NCBI GenBank assembly: GCA_023374025.1
Contig: SIJG01000064.1
Location: forward strand, 271,943 to 335,942
DNA: 64,000 nt
Source: Heterodera schachtii
Lineage: Eukaryota > Nematoda > Chromadorea > Rhabditida > Heteroderidae
Direction: 5' to 3'
How positions within the stretch are numbered: position 1 is the first letter of the stretch; the number at the start of each line of letters is the position of its first letter. Positions 40,681 through 53,300 of this stretch are shown here, piece after piece. Made by a program: the position numbers and the translations under genes. Below the pieces are notes generated by a model. It was not told the origin of the DNA and made no database searches. It was given only the letters and a program-made list of their open reading frames with translations.

Positions 40681-41447
40681 ATGCCGGGAATTGCTTTTCA
40701 GTTGGAATTTCAAGAAGGGAAAATCGTTGAGTTTATCGCTTTAACCTTGCAATTTTTTAGTTTCAAAGGCATTTTGCCGTTCAATGAGCCGAAATATACG
40801 GAACTTAAGGACCCGCCATTTCAAAACCTTTACGGAGGTAAGCGAATGGACGGAAAGACTTTAACTGACTTTTTGGGATAAATGTCAAAAAACCCAAGAA
40901 TTTTAGTAGACAATTTCCACGAATGGATGACCGGCATTCACCGAATAGTGAGCAGGGCAAATGGAATAATAATTAACTTTAATTACTTTAATTAAATTCA
41001 TAAGGGACTCAACCAATTTACGGATGTGACCAGAAAGGAGAAGGCTTTCTTCCTCTTGTGGAACGGATTCATTGTGAAGAGAATAAATCGCCAACTCGGA
41101 GTTTGTCAGCTTTTTGCTCTTTTGGTGAGTGAATTTAATTTTTTTGGAATTTAATATAATAATAATTTTAATTCTCTATCGGTTTTAAGCTGCTTTTCTT
41201 TGTCAGTTTACTATTTTAGATTATTTTAATCCTTTAAAGTTTACAGAAACGTTTCATCGACACGCACGGAAAGGAACTGCTCACAATCAGAAAGGGCCTC
41301 GTGACAAATTTCATTTTGCATTGTGCCAATTTTGAGAATTTCGGTTACATTTCAAATTCGGAAAGGGCCGAACTGATGGATTATGCGGCACTCAAACTCA
41401 GCTCATTGGCAAAAGAATTCGAAGGGAAAATGAAACGGGGAAAGTGA
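40681..41447 (+). CDS. SUZ12-like VEFS-box protein (5' end uncertain)
   Basis: Four exons (40681-40837, 40907-40956, 41005-41124, 41247-41447) join to 175 residues. The C-terminal 110 residues follow the VEFS box of SUZ12: NFHEWMTGIH..., QFTDVTRKEKAFFLLWNGF, LFALLKRFIDTHGKELL and KGLVTNFILHCANFENFGYI. In SUZ12 this box binds EZH2 and supports H3K27 methylation by PRC2. The full protein would be several hundred residues with a zinc finger, which I could not find upstream, so this may be only the 3' part or a short divergent paralogue. The start is the ATG at 40681, but the frame is open further up. Intron 2 starts with GC (AGG|GCAAAT). Confidence 0.72.
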
Positions 41448-41637
41448 AAAGTGTCGGAGGAGAGAAGTGAATGGGAAAGAAGAAATTGTTATTTGTTGTA
41501 ATTTAAGGAAATCGACCTTCATTTTTGCTTTTTTTGTATTTCGGCTTAATTGGGATAAAATTAAAAGGAAAAATTAAGGGAAGAAAATCAAATTTTCGTC
41601 CTCCCAACACTTTAAAAACAAAGAATGAAGCATTGAA

Positions 41638-43887
41638 TTAATCATTTCCTTGCAAAAATGCCGGATGCTTTTGCACTTTCTGTTCAAAAGCTTCTTTTGT
41701 CGTGCAAATTCCATTGAGATCGGCCGAATATCCGTTGGGACAATTAATAACTGTGGAAAACTGATTAAATTATGTCTTTAATTACCTACCGCATCTTCCT
41801 TTGTATGCACTGAGTCCTTGGGGGCAAATGCACACCCAATTTTGGCACTTCGCTCCGGGAAACCTCACTTGGCATTGGCCATCACCGATGCAACCCGACT
41901 GGGCCGGAAAAATCCCTTAAGTTTCGCTAATTACGTAATTGATGATAAGCACTCCGTTTCTACCTAATGCCGGATAAAGGGCGTAACTTTGGATTTTCAA
42001 TTCGTTTTCCATTGCCTTTAGCAAATTGTTCGGTTGACAGCAAACGAATTGGAGCAGCGGGGGGCTATAGATGCATTTTGAGAACGGAGGACAACCGCCG
42101 TGGCCGGTCAAAATGAGCCAACTCGGAGAGCAAAGGGTCGGTTGGCCTGTAGAGAACGGAAAGTTGGCACTTGAAATGAATGCTTAAAACCATTCTTCGG
42201 ATGGATTCGAAGAAAATGTGCCGCAGGGCATGCGCCGTCGAAGTCCTTAAGAGAATTGTGCGTCCATTTGGCCTCCCAATTTGGCTTCTCCCCACCAAAT
42301 TGGGTCTTCGTTCGCCGTGCTGCTCCCCCGTGGTCCCTTCTCCGTTCTCCGCCCAATTTTCGTCCTCAAATATTTTTGCCTTTTCCACCAATTCGGGGCA
42401 GCACTGGTGGGTGCGCAGGACGGAGCTGAACTCGCACCGATAGGAGAAGGGACAGGCGAACGAACTGAACGACGAGGGGATGACACAGAATGAAAGCGAA
42501 GCCAATGCCAAATGCGGAGAGAAAGCCAAGGGAGGGGGGGGGGGGTATGCGGGGCACGTACCCAACCCAAGGGTAAACGCATAAAATCGAAAATGGACTA
42601 AAATCCCAAGCGGGTAATCCCCAAATCCCCAAAAGTCCTAAATCCTGGACAGTCCCTGCCAATGCGTTGGCATTGTTTTGGAAAGTGCCTGAATGGGTTG
42701 TGCCCGTGGTCGGGAAAACAGCGGTGGGAATGGCCGTTGTTGTCGCCGAAGGGCAACGAACCGTCAGAACAAACGACTGAAATGAGCAGAGAATTAATTT
42801 GATATTATTAATCGCGATTGTTTAGAAAGTCAATACCAAAATGCCGCACTTTGCTTTCCTCAATTTCAATTTGCGATTTTCCGTTTTTGGCATTTCTTTG
42901 GCCCATTGATTCTGTGAATTCGTTGTCCTTTTTCCCAAATTCTTCTACGTTTTCCGATGAGTTCCTTCTCATTTTGATTAATATTTTCATTTCTCTTCCG
43001 TCCTTTGAAATTTCGTCCCTTTTTTCGTCGTCATTTTGGGCCAATTTTTGAACATTCGCTTCTATCGCATTCTTTGAACTGTTCGCTATCCGTGTCTTAA
43101 TGTTAGTGCCAATGCCAGCCTCGGTGTTTTCCGGCAAAAATTCGCGGATTCGCTGTCCAGTCATTTCGGACGAAGGGACTTTCCGTTGTTTTGTGGCTTT
43201 GGCAAATATTTTCAAAAATGTTGGCACTTTTGGAAAAAATTAAATCAAAAAATAGAGTAAATGAATTAAAAATACTTTTTGCTGCTGAATAAACCCTTTT
43301 TGTTGTCATTGGTGCTCCGTTTGTCGTCGTTTCGCCTTCCTCAACGTGAATTTTTGTTGTTGTTTTGGCGATGCATTTTCGCTTTATCGGATCGAACGAA
43401 TTGCCAACGCAAAAACCAATGTCATAAACTCTGTCGGAAATGAAGGCATTTATTTTTTAATTGAGCTAAATTCAAATGGGCAATTATCCTTTTTTGGATG
43501 AGTAATTTCGGTTGTCCTTTTCTTTTCAGTGCCAAATGATCCGTTGAATGGAAAAGTGCCAAACAGAAGGCATTGCTCAGTTTGCCTTCACCTTTTTTCG
43601 CGATGGCAGTAAAGGAATTTGTCACTCGCTAAAGCGTCGCCAATCGGAAACATTTGTCCGTCCGTTTTTGGGTCGCATCTTTCGCCATGGATTGGATGGC
43701 CCAACATCTGCAGGTACGGTAGCGTTTGTCCGACGAGTGGTACGGTGGTGTTTTGCACGGCAACAAATACGGCGCAGAACGAAAAGGCCTGGCAATTGCA
43801 ACAAAAAACAATGGCATTTAGCTTACTTTCAATTACCTGTGCCAAAAACATTAAGCCGTTGTATGACCGAGTTTTGCGATGGACCAT
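41638..43887 (-). CDS. Secreted Lustrin-type cysteine-rich protein
   Basis: Nine exons on the minus strand: 43837-43887, 43592-43788, 43276-43430, 42837-43226, 42689-42776, about 42200-42474, 41964-42146, 41790-41915, 41638-41750. Residues 10-30 (LMFLAQAFSFCAVFVAVQ) act as signal peptide. Cys-rich blocks follow with the Lustrin pattern of C, C, CP..Y.C and CC: FCVGNSFDPIKRKC, VCSDGSLPF...SFACPFSYRCEF...HQCCPE and GGCPPFSKCIYSP...FVCCQP. The end has EB/EGF-like GDGQCQVRFPGAKC..CICPQG and NCPNGYSADLNGIC. A polar Lys/Glu-rich linker of 130 residues (exon 4) sits between blocks. It is probably an extracellular-matrix or cuticle-associated protein. The 3' end of exon 6 could not be fixed. Exon 5 seems to use a GC donor. 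Confidence 0.75.
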
Positions 43888-44366
43888 TTAATGACGGCAG
43901 TGCTCCTTGCTCTTAAAATGGCCAAAAATATGAATGAAAACCAAAAATATTGTATATGAATTAAGCAAAAAAGGAGGGCCCGGAGGGGAAGGGGGCGGGA
44001 CGGAAAGGGGAGAGATCAGCCCATACCCCCGAGCTCTTATCCCCCGGGGGGGCCCACCCCCGCCAATTCGCCATTGACCTCTCTCTACCGGCCGGAAGCA
44101 AAAGGCCATGCGGGCAAGGGAAAGCTAAGAATTTGGACAAACAAAGCGCCGAAAGGTAGGCCGACAAATACGGCAGAGATTAACTCGTAAAATCTATGGG
44201 GAAAGAGGGGAAGAGGGGGGGGGGAGATTTGGCCATATTTATCCGCCGAATACAAATTTATAATTTTTAAAATGCAAAAAAGTAAAAGGGAAAATTAAAA
44301 GCGAGAATATTTGTAATGAATTTAAAGTAATCACTTCTTCTTGTTGTTCACAATTTTGTGCCATTT

Positions 44367-46065
44367 TTAGCTGTTGAAAAAGTCGGCGATTTCTTTGGCA
44401 CTGACTTCGCCGCTGTTTCCCTCCTCCGCCCCCTCCTCCGTTCCGTTGGCATTTATTCCGTTTTCATTGCTTTTGTTCATCGCTTTGTCCGTTCCATTTG
44501 CTCCCATTTGTTCATTCCCTTCACTTTTGGCATTTTGTTCCAATTTTGAAAGGCTTAAACATCCCTCGGGCACTTCGCGTTTCTTTACGCCGTTTCCCCC
44601 ATTTTCAAATCCATCGTTGTCTTTGCACAATTTTTTCCTTGGCACAACGCATGGGCCTGAAAAGATGTTCAAATGCTTCGTCAATTTACTTCTTCCAATC
44701 CCCCCCCCCCCCCAATTAATAATAAATTCCTTACCCATGCGTGGGTCGGCGTAACCGACTTGCTTTGGGCAATACATCGAATTCAATTTGATGGCATCCC
44801 AACTGAAACACAATTACTGTATCTACAGTATCTGTCTGCACTTCACCGTGTCAGAATGCCAGAGCGTTGGCCAGCGCCAATGTCCGCGTCCTGTCGAGCC
44901 TGACAGTAAATGGTCAGTTTGAACCATTCGCGGGCCAAGGCGGGCATTGAAATTGATTCGGGATCGAAGGGCCACCTGAGGAGGATCAATGGCACGGCAT
45001 GGCATTAGCAAGAGGCGCTTACATGAGCTGCTCATTGGAAAACTTTGGCTGCGTGGAGGGAGGGGAGGGGCGCCCACTGGCGGGGATTGGCTTCAGATAA
45101 GAGGGGGCATCGGGACGAAGAAACTCCTCTCGAAAGCCTAAAAGTCAAATTTGGCCAATTTGGACGGATGGATTGGGCAACCGTACCCATAAACTTAAGC
45201 AACTGTTCCATGACCATTCCCCGTGAACTGTTGCCGACATTCTCAACATTCAGCGACTTTTCGGACAGATAAATCAACGACCGTTTGTTCACTTCTTCGA
45301 TTTTGTTGTCGGAATAACCTAAGGAAAAGTGCCAAACATTTTTATTTCAATGTTTATTTATTATTTGTAGCGAAATTAACCAAAGAATTTTTTGCTCTTC
45401 CGAATCACAACATAAGGCCTTCCCTCGGACCACCGTTCGTGATGGTACCACGGTTTGTAGTTCAATTCGTTGAAACTGTTTTCAATTTATTTATTTTTTA
45501 TGGTTCTTTCCGTAATAAAAATGACATAATTTCATGCAGTAATTAATTAATTACCGAATGCACGACCGACGATGGATTTGGTGAAAAGCGTCCCGAATTA
45601 TCAGCTGAATGAGAGACAACAAAAAAATATTGGGAAATTAGCCAAAGGACCTTTTCATGATCACTCAGACTAAAATAATGAGATTAATCATTGAATTCCG
45701 ATTGAAATTACGTTGGCCACAAGTACACGTCCTGTTTGGCTGTCCTTCAATTAATTCATTCTGTTTGACTTCCTTCTCTTTCCCCCCTTTTGCCTGAATG
45801 TTGTGCCAACGCCCCCGGCGCCATTGTCCGTCTTTTGCCGTTGGGTCACTGATTTTGGGTCACCGGAACTCTCAACTTCGGGCACAAAAGTGCGCGATGC
45901 GTGCACCTGAAAGGCAATCGCCCAACAATTTACGAAATTAATCAAATTACTCTCCGTTAGTTAATTAATTACCCTTTTGAAACATTTCCTTTTTACATTT
46001 GTTGACTTCGAGAAAAGGGCAGAGAAAGAGACGAAAATGGCATAAATAAACAAAAAATTGGGCAT
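44367..46065 (-). CDS. Astacin-like protein lacking zinc ligands (pseudoprotease)
   Basis: Eleven exons (45997-46065, 45794-45906, 45712-45744, 45651-45669, 45555-45604, 45381-45475, 45187-45318, 45023-45137, 44847-44975, 44735-44802, 44367-44656) join in phase to 370 residues. A signal peptide (MPNFLFIYAIFVSFSALFS) is followed by a propeptide-like stretch and the astacin start AKQDVYLWP. The fold continues with LIIRDAFHQIHRRSCIRFNE, then GMVMEQLLKFMGF, REEFLRPD, WPFDPESISM and a C-terminal DAIKLNSMYCP. Active astacins have HExxHxxGFxH; here the aligned positions read E, Q, K and E around LLKFMGF, so none of the zinc-binding His remain. It is probably secreted and non-catalytic. Intron 2 starts with GC. 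Confidence 0.8.
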
Positions 46066-47739
46066 TTTGTTGGCAGAGAAAAGCATCGCCAATTTGGAAG
46101 TCCAATTGTGCTTTTTGATTGAATAAGAAAACTATCACTGATTGGTGTGGTCAGTCCGCCGGCGAAATCCGACGGAAAAATTGAATTTATGGCGGAAAAT
46201 GGGTCGCCGCACCACGATAATCCCACAAACAGCACAAAAACACTTTTCGATCCAATTTGATCATTTTTTGTTCTTAATCAGCGAACAAAAACAATTTAAA
46301 GGTTGGGTAAAAACAAATGGTGCTGCTATTTCTCTTTCTATTTCAAATTCAATTTCTTATGAAATGCCATTTTTTAAAGCAACAAAATCGAACAAAAAAC
46401 AGCCATTAATTATTATTTTAAAAAATAATTTAATTTTTTCTATGAAATAACTAGGGCAGCAGGATTTATACATATTGACAAAAAATTTTAAACTATGGAT
46501 TAATTTTAATATAGACGAAAAACAAAAATGGATAAAGATTGTTAAAATAATATGCATGGATAAAACTCAAATTGTTAAAACAAAATTTATTTAAATATGA
46601 ATTTTTAATAAATAAAAAAAAAAAGTATTTTGACTTTCTCTGAATCAAAAACGCGAAATATGTAAAAATATGGATATAAAATGGCACCCAGCAGGAAGCT
46701 GCAAACTAAGCTAAAGAATTATTTACTTGATTTTTAGGCCGAAGTGAATGTGCAAAAAATATGGGAATCCATACAAATCCGGGCCAATTGAATAACACTG
46801 ACTTTTCATGTTAGTAATATTTAACCTTTTAAAGCTTTCAAATTTGCTGGCCAAATAATTGCTCTTGAAAAGGTCGCAATTGCGAACGACTTACAACACA
46901 ATGGTTTGTCCGTGAATTTTTCATATTTTACAATTTATGCCCATTTTTTAAATTTTGGTATTACAGTATATCCATATTTAGATGTTTTTCCAAAAACCTA
47001 TTAGAATGTCTCCCAACAGTTCAAGTGGCTTTTTAACTCCAAAAATCGGAAAATTTCCGAAAAGTCATTTTTGGAAAATTCTCGAGATTATTCAAAAATT
47101 CTGTATATTTTTTTTAAGATTGGTAAATTTTTTAAATCTTATTCAGCCATTAGAAGTTTTTTTGTTTTTGACTAAATTTTGATGAATGAAGAAAATATGA
47201 AAGTTACCCCTAAATTTGGAAAAATTCAGTCCATATTTTTGCAGTTTTATGTCCACGTTTCGCAATTTTTGTCCGTATTTTATGGAAATATTTAGCGATT
47301 AATTCAATGTAATTTTTGTTGTGTCTATGTAAAACTTTAAAAATCCATAAAAAATAAAATATTGAACTCTGCTGATCCGCTGATCATTTCATGATTATGG
47401 TGATTACGTCACTTATCTACAAATTTTGCTCTCTTCCGTTCAGCGAGGGTTTCTCAATTATTTTTGTTGTTTTCCAATGCTTTCGGAAGAAAGTCGTAAA
47501 CACAAAACATTCATTCCCCCCCCCCCCCCCCCCCCTCTCCCCACTTTTTTCTCTCTTTGCTTTGCCCTTTCATTTCGCTTTTATTTTTGTTAAATCTTCC
47601 ATTGGTTTTATTTTTGGCTTTTCTTTAATCAAAATATTTTTAATTTTGCACTTTTTTTAAATTTTGTTAAGATTTTCTTGCTAAATTTGTGTCGAATAAA
47701 CGCATTTTGGGAATATTTTACCGGATTAAATAAAAAAAG
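46066..47739. other. AT-rich non-coding stretch
   Basis: No gene recognised. It contains a long AT-rich part (46330-47390) and a poly(C) run at about 47517-47535. The stretch just above 46065 is the likely promoter of the astacin-like gene. Confidence 0.45.
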
Positions 47740-48006
47740 ATGGCCGAGACAATTAAGGCAAGCGGAAAAGTGATTTATTAAAACAAAATTAATTTAATTA
47801 AATCATTGGCTTTATTCATTTGTTTTTCAGGATGCCACCCATCGCATGGGCCGAATGCTTCCGGCAGAGGCTGGCCCGCGTTATGGGCTTTACGCGGTTT
47901 GTTTTGTGAATTCGAATATTGTATAGCTGCAATTTAATTTTAGGCACTGGCGGCAATTGCCGGATTGGCCTATTGTTACCGCGACCGTCTTGGATTTAAA
48001 AAGTGA
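47740..48006 (+). CDS. Very small membrane protein, unknown
   Basis: Three exons (47740-47757, 47831-47896, 47944-48006) join in phase to 48 residues: MAETIKDATHRMGRMLP, then a hydrophobic segment GLYAALAAIAGLAYCY (residues about 26-41) and a basic end RDRLGFKK. Intron 1 starts with GC (AAG|GCAAGC). The short basic-helix-basic layout resembles small mitochondrial inner- or outer-membrane subunits, but I do not recognise the family. Confidence 0.6.
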
Positions 48007-48301
48007 ACGGACGGACGGCGGAACGGATTGGTCACCCACCATTTTGATGAGAGAGGGGGCAATTTTGAATTCGAATTGTTCCAAAGTCCACAAATTTTAT
48101 GGCCAATGGTCGGATCTTTTTTCATTTGATGCTTTTTGGTTTCTTTTCATTGTAAAATAAATACTATTTCAATTGGACTGTGTTTTATTCGTTTTTTTAG
48201 GGTTTCATTTTCCATTTGAATTTTCCCCCCACCACTTTTTTTGGCATTGGCACTTACCAATGGGTTTTGGTTTAGTGCCCTTAATCCCCCTTCTTTTTGT
48301 T

Positions 48302-48525
48302 TTACTTTTTAAGCATTTGGCGTTTCACTTGTCTTTTATAATCCTCCTCATTCGCCACCTTCGAAGTCAAAAACTTGAAAATCCCGGCATAGTCCCGCCA
48401 CACCGATGCCCCTTCTTCGATTTCAACAATTTCAAAAAACAATAAAACTGAGTTGCCGTTATTGTCTCCATTGACTTTCCAATTTTCACGGCTAATTAGA
48501 CGCGTTGGTATTATTCTGTCTTTTG
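48302..48525 (-). CDS. Possible last exon of an unrecognised small gene
   Basis: A minus-strand frame without ATG runs from about 48525 to a stop at 48302-48304 and reads RLISRENWKVNGDN, FFEIVEIEEGASVWRDYAGI, FKFLTSKVANEEDYKRQVKR and ends MLKK. The composition looks protein-like (charged, amphipathic) and a CAG acceptor sits just upstream. I found no first exon with a start. It could also be chance. Confidence 0.3.
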
Positions 48526-48817
48526 TTGTAAAATGGCCAATGTTGAGAAGCCAAAATGCAACTAATTATAAAGACAAAAGCTGAATTGATTTTGGACACC
48601 AAAAAAAATAGAGAACAAATTTTAAAAAGTAATTTATAATTCGCATTTAACTACAAAATGAATTAAGGAATTTAATTTAGTTTGTCTGTAATTTCTGATG
48701 ATAAGTACATATTTATTTACAATGAAATCACTAATGATGCGGCCCACACCCCTCCCACTCCCTCCCCCTCTGATTTGCTTCCTCCAACCTTCCTCTTCTT
48801 ATCCCCCTTTCTCCTAA

Positions 48818-49205
48818 TTCGCTCCTCCTCCCCCTCCCCCTCTCCCTGTCCCCTCTATCCCTTCCCCTTCTTCCTCCCTCTCCTCCCTCTTCCTATCCCC
48901 CCTCTACTAATTCGCAGTTAACTCCTCTTCCCCCTCCCCTCTCCCTGTCCCCTCTATCCCTTCCCCTTCTTCCTCCCTCTCCTCCTCTTCCTATCCCCCC
49001 TCTACTAATTCGCAGTTAACTCCTCTTCCCCCTCCCCTCTCCCTGTCCCCTCTATCCCTTCCCCTTCTTCCTCCCTCTTCCTATCCCCCCTCTACTAATT
49101 CGCAGTTAACTCCTCTTCCCCCTCCCCTCTCCCTGTCCCCTCTATCCCTTCCCCTTCTTCCTCCCTCTTCCTATCCCCCCTCTACTAATTCGCAGTTAAC
49201 TCCTC
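48818..49205. repeat. Polypyrimidine minisatellite, about 90-bp unit
   Basis: At least three near-identical tandem units end with CTACTAATTCGCAGTTAAC; the marker TTCGCAGTTAAC occurs at about 48911, 49009, 49099 and 49189, so units are 98, 90 and 90 bp. The rest of each unit is almost pure C and T. The flanks (48740-48818 and 49205-49300) are degenerate versions. The strand asymmetry could favour triplex or slipped structures. Confidence 0.9.
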
Positions 49206-49299
49206 TTCCCCCTTCACCGCTCCCTTCCCTTCTTCCTCCCCCCTTTCCTCCTTATCCCACTTCCTAATTCGCTCCTCCTCCCTCTCACCCCTCTCCTTG

Positions 49300-50338
49300 T
49301 GCTGTCACTGTCTCGGTTTCTCCCCTGGGCCATCTTAAATGCCCTCTCCTCCGTGTAATGGACCCCCCGGGCTTCGTCTTGGTTGCTAGGCAAGAATCTC
49401 CTCGGGGTTTATAGCACGAATGAATGAATGAATGGCTTGATGAAAGTTCCATCCCCCGGGGGAGGGAAGTGTCCGTCACTTAATTTTCGGCCAATGGATT
49501 CGTCGTCAGTGGGCATTGATCGTTTGTTTCCGCCTTTTGAATTGTCCTCCAATTTGCTCAGTTTTATTTCCTCCCTTTTTGCACTTCAAATTTTATTTTC
49601 TTTGAATTTTGTCCCTTTTCAAAATTTAACCTTTCGACGGCAAAAACCGACCATAAAAGACATTAAAAATGTTTTTGCCGTCCACCGCCATTTTCTCCCA
49701 TCTCTCCCCCCCCCCCCCCCTCAGAAGCACCTGCGGTGCCGTCTTTCCATCTGGCAGTTGTTACCTCTGTCTTTTCTGTTTGTGCCTCGGGGATGTGCCG
49801 TGTGAGTCGGACAAAGTGGCCATTATCGGCATTTTGTGCCAAAAATGCGTACCTTTGTGAAGGGACTTGTTGGAGAGGCCGGTAAAAGTGGGAAAGGTGA
49901 GCGCAGCAACGGAGCGAGCGCCGCGACAATTACATTTGTTTGCCCCGCTATTATTATTCCCCCCCCCCCCACCGATGGCACCCGCGGGGGGGGGGGGGGG
50001 GAAATGCACGCGAAAACAGACGGAACTCAATTCTCACTAAAAATCCATTCAGCAAACCCAAAAAGCCTCTGATTTGTCAATTTGTTTTCTATTAATTCGA
50101 AGTTACAAACAATAATTATTAAAATGAAGAAGTCAAAGCATTTCTAATAGTTCATTTTCTCTTTCCAATTAACCCTTAATTTATTGCTCAACTGTAGTTC
50201 ATTTTAGATTCATTTCATTATGGTCTTAATTGTAGCAATTTAGTGCAATTAATTATTCGTTCTTTCGTTTGCCATATCCCCAGAGGCTCTTTCTTAACTG
50301 TCGGTAATTTCCTCGCCTCAATTGGCCTTACCCAATCA
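49300..50338. other. Upstream region of the EAG channel gene
   Basis: GC-richer than its surroundings, with poly(C) runs near 49707-49720 and 49961-49970 and a poly(G) run near 49986-50001. Reading frames here change composition with these runs and show no conserved domain. It probably holds the promoter and 5' leader of the channel gene. Confidence 0.4.
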
Positions 50339-53300
50339 ATGGTCGTTGCGCGTCGGGGATTGGTTGCACCGCAGAACACTTTTCTGGAGGCGGTCGTGCG
50401 ACGCTGCAACAACACCGGTGAAGCACATTAATGATAATGAGATCACTTGCAAAAATTGATCTGCTCAGATTCAAGCTTCATTTTGGCCAACGCTCAAATT
50501 ATCGATTTTCCAATTGTTTACTGTAACGAAGGCTTCTCCAAAATGATCGGTTATTCGAGGGCCGAAATTATGCAAAAAAACGCCTCGTAGGGAAATACAA
50601 AAAGCAAAAAAAAAATGAATTATTAAATTAATTTTTCAGATTGTCTTTTATGTACGGAGAACACACAGACCAAGTGAAACGGAAATAAAATGAAAAATTG
50701 GGAAAAAAAAACATTTTAAGATGGCCATCCAAAAGATTCAAAATGCCATGGAGACAGAAAAGACGGAGCAAGTCGAAATCGAACTGTGCAAGAAAAACAG
50801 TCGGAAGCACTCACTCCCCCAATTGCTTATCTTTAAAATAATTGTGCTAATTGTCAGAGTCCGTCCTGTGGCTGCTGATGAACATTTCGCCAATCAAAAA
50901 CGATGCCAACCGCGTGGTTTTGTATTTGTGCCAATTCAAAGACATCACTCCGCTCAAAGAGCCCTTTGAGGGGGAAAACAACAAAAGTGGGCGGGCGAGG
51001 GGGGGGGGCTGAGTTAAAAATTGAAAAATGAACTCAAAATTCAGTGCTTGGCCTCTCGAGGATTCTGCAAATTGCCCGGGTGGCCAAATATCGGCAGCAA
51101 TTCACGCCGAATCACATCGAAACAAAGGTAAAAGCGGAACAAAGTGTTAATTGGCAAAACCTTCTGCAAATTAGGATTTGCTCAAACACAGGGCCTACCA
51201 AGGCCTTCCCTCGTCCAATTTCCAACAGGTCGGTCAAATTGGCATCTTAATCTACATAATTAAATGTTATAAAATCATTCGCGATTAAATGCTAAATTTT
51301 TCATTGGAGCAGCTGATGAACTTGGGAGGCGATGTTCTCCCGCAATACCGCGAAGAAACGCCGAAGACATCGCCCCATAGTTGGCCATAGCATTTGAAAA
51401 ACATTTCTTTCTTTAAAATATTTTTCATTAATTTTTCAAATATTTTTAATTTTATTTATTTTGCCCTGTTAAATTTCTCTTCTTCAGTAATTCTTCACTA
51501 TTCCACCAGTAAAACGGGTAACTCATCATCTTTTGTCTTCTTTTGCTTTCATTGAATGCCTTTCTCAGTTTGGGATTGGTCCATTTTGGCATTGACTTTC
51601 TACACGGCTTTCATGGTGCCTTTCAACATCGCCTTTCGTCCCCGTGACCCCCTTCCCTTAGGTATTAATATTAATTCATTAATTAACTTTTAAAAATAAT
51701 TTCAATTCTTTTCAGGTATTGACTATGTTGTTCTGCTTGATTCGGTCGTCGATGTGATTTTTTTCGCCGACATTCTCCTCAATTTCCACACCACTTTTGT
51801 TGGCCCGGTCGGCGAAGTTCGTTTGGCTTTTTTTGAATTTTGTTAATTAACAATTTATTTTCACAGGTCGTAATTGACCCTAATGCGATAAGAAAAAGTG
51901 AGTCGGCATTCATTGGACATTTGTGATCAGAAATTCTTTTCAATACTCACTTTCCCAAGATTACTTCAAGTCTTGGTTCCTCATCGACCTCCTTTCCTGC
52001 CTGCCTTATGACATTTTCTATATGTTTAAACAGGACGACGAAGTAATTAGGGGCAATTAACTGGAATTATTTATTTAATTATCTTATATTTTAATTTTAA
52101 ATATTTCGCCATTATTTCGTTGACAGAGAATAGCTTCGCTGTTTTCGGCACTAAAAGTTGTCCGACTGCTCAGACTTGGTCAGCAATTCCCGCGTTTTTG
52201 TTAATTGCAATTTCATAATCTATCAGGAAGAGTGGCCAGAAAATTGGACAATTATTTGGAGTACGGTGCGGCAACTCTTCTGCTTTTGCTGTGTGCCTAT
52301 GTTTTGGTGGCCCATTGGATGGCATGCATTTGGTGAGTGCCATTTGCAATTTTGCCATCCTCGGATTGCCATTTCCTGCCATAATTAGTCAATGGGCATG
52401 GGTTTGTCCTGCTGCGGTTTCGGCTTCGGAATTCTTTCGCATTGTTTTATCTTTGGCCGCCCAAAATTTCAGTTCCGAAGCCGGGGCTGCTCAGCACGGA
52501 CGAACGCTTTCCTTCTCATTTCTCCGCTTCATTTAAAAATTATTCCATTTTCGGTACGTAATTGGCGAGTACGAAGCACGGCATAAGGTCGAAACTGAAA
52601 AATAAATAAATTTCGATTGCTTTTCAATTTTAGTTTTATTACGCCGACCAACCGTTGCCCGAGGGGTAATTTGAATGGCTATTAGCAGTGAGTGGGCTAA
52701 TTAGTTGTGTAAACACATTGAAGATGGCTGATTCGGCTGTCGTACGATCTCAAAATGCCTTTCAACATCACTTCTTCCAATTTGAATCGCCTCGTCGGGG
52801 GCCCCGACCGCACACAATGTTATGTTTCCGGTTGGGGACAGAATTTATTTAAAGCAATTTGCTCATTTTGCATTTCAGCACTTTATTTCACAATGTCCTG
52901 CATGTCCACCGTCGGATTTGGGAACATCGCCAGCACGACAATGAACGAGAAAATATTCGGCATGTGAGCAGAAGGAATCAATTATTTTGCCTATTTAATG
53001 CGGATTAATTAACTAATTAATTAATTGACTAATTAATGGACTGATTTTGTGCAGTTGTATGATGATGTTCTCCTTCAATTTCGTACGCCGCCATTTTCGG
53101 CCATATGACCACAATAATTCAGCAAATGACTTCGTCCACTCAGAGGTCCGTCCGTCCAATTTGTCAATGGTTTTCTCATTTTCTGCTTTCAATTAATTGA
53201 AGGTATCACCAGATGATCAGCGATGTTCGCGAGTTTATCAAATTGCAAGAAGTGCCCAACGAATTGGCGGAACGCGTTCTCGATTATATTACCGTAATTA

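Noticed and set aside
42065..42582. Several long frames on both strands
   Set aside because: Apart from the exon with the CPFSYRC block and the GGCPPFSKC exon they have no consistent phase; C-rich composition keeps stops away.
48682..48921. Pro/Ser/Leu-rich frame
   Set aside because: It is a reading of the polypyrimidine minisatellite.
48818..49205. CRISPR-like array
   Set aside because: Units are contiguous 90-98 bp tandem copies without unique spacers, in a eukaryotic genome.
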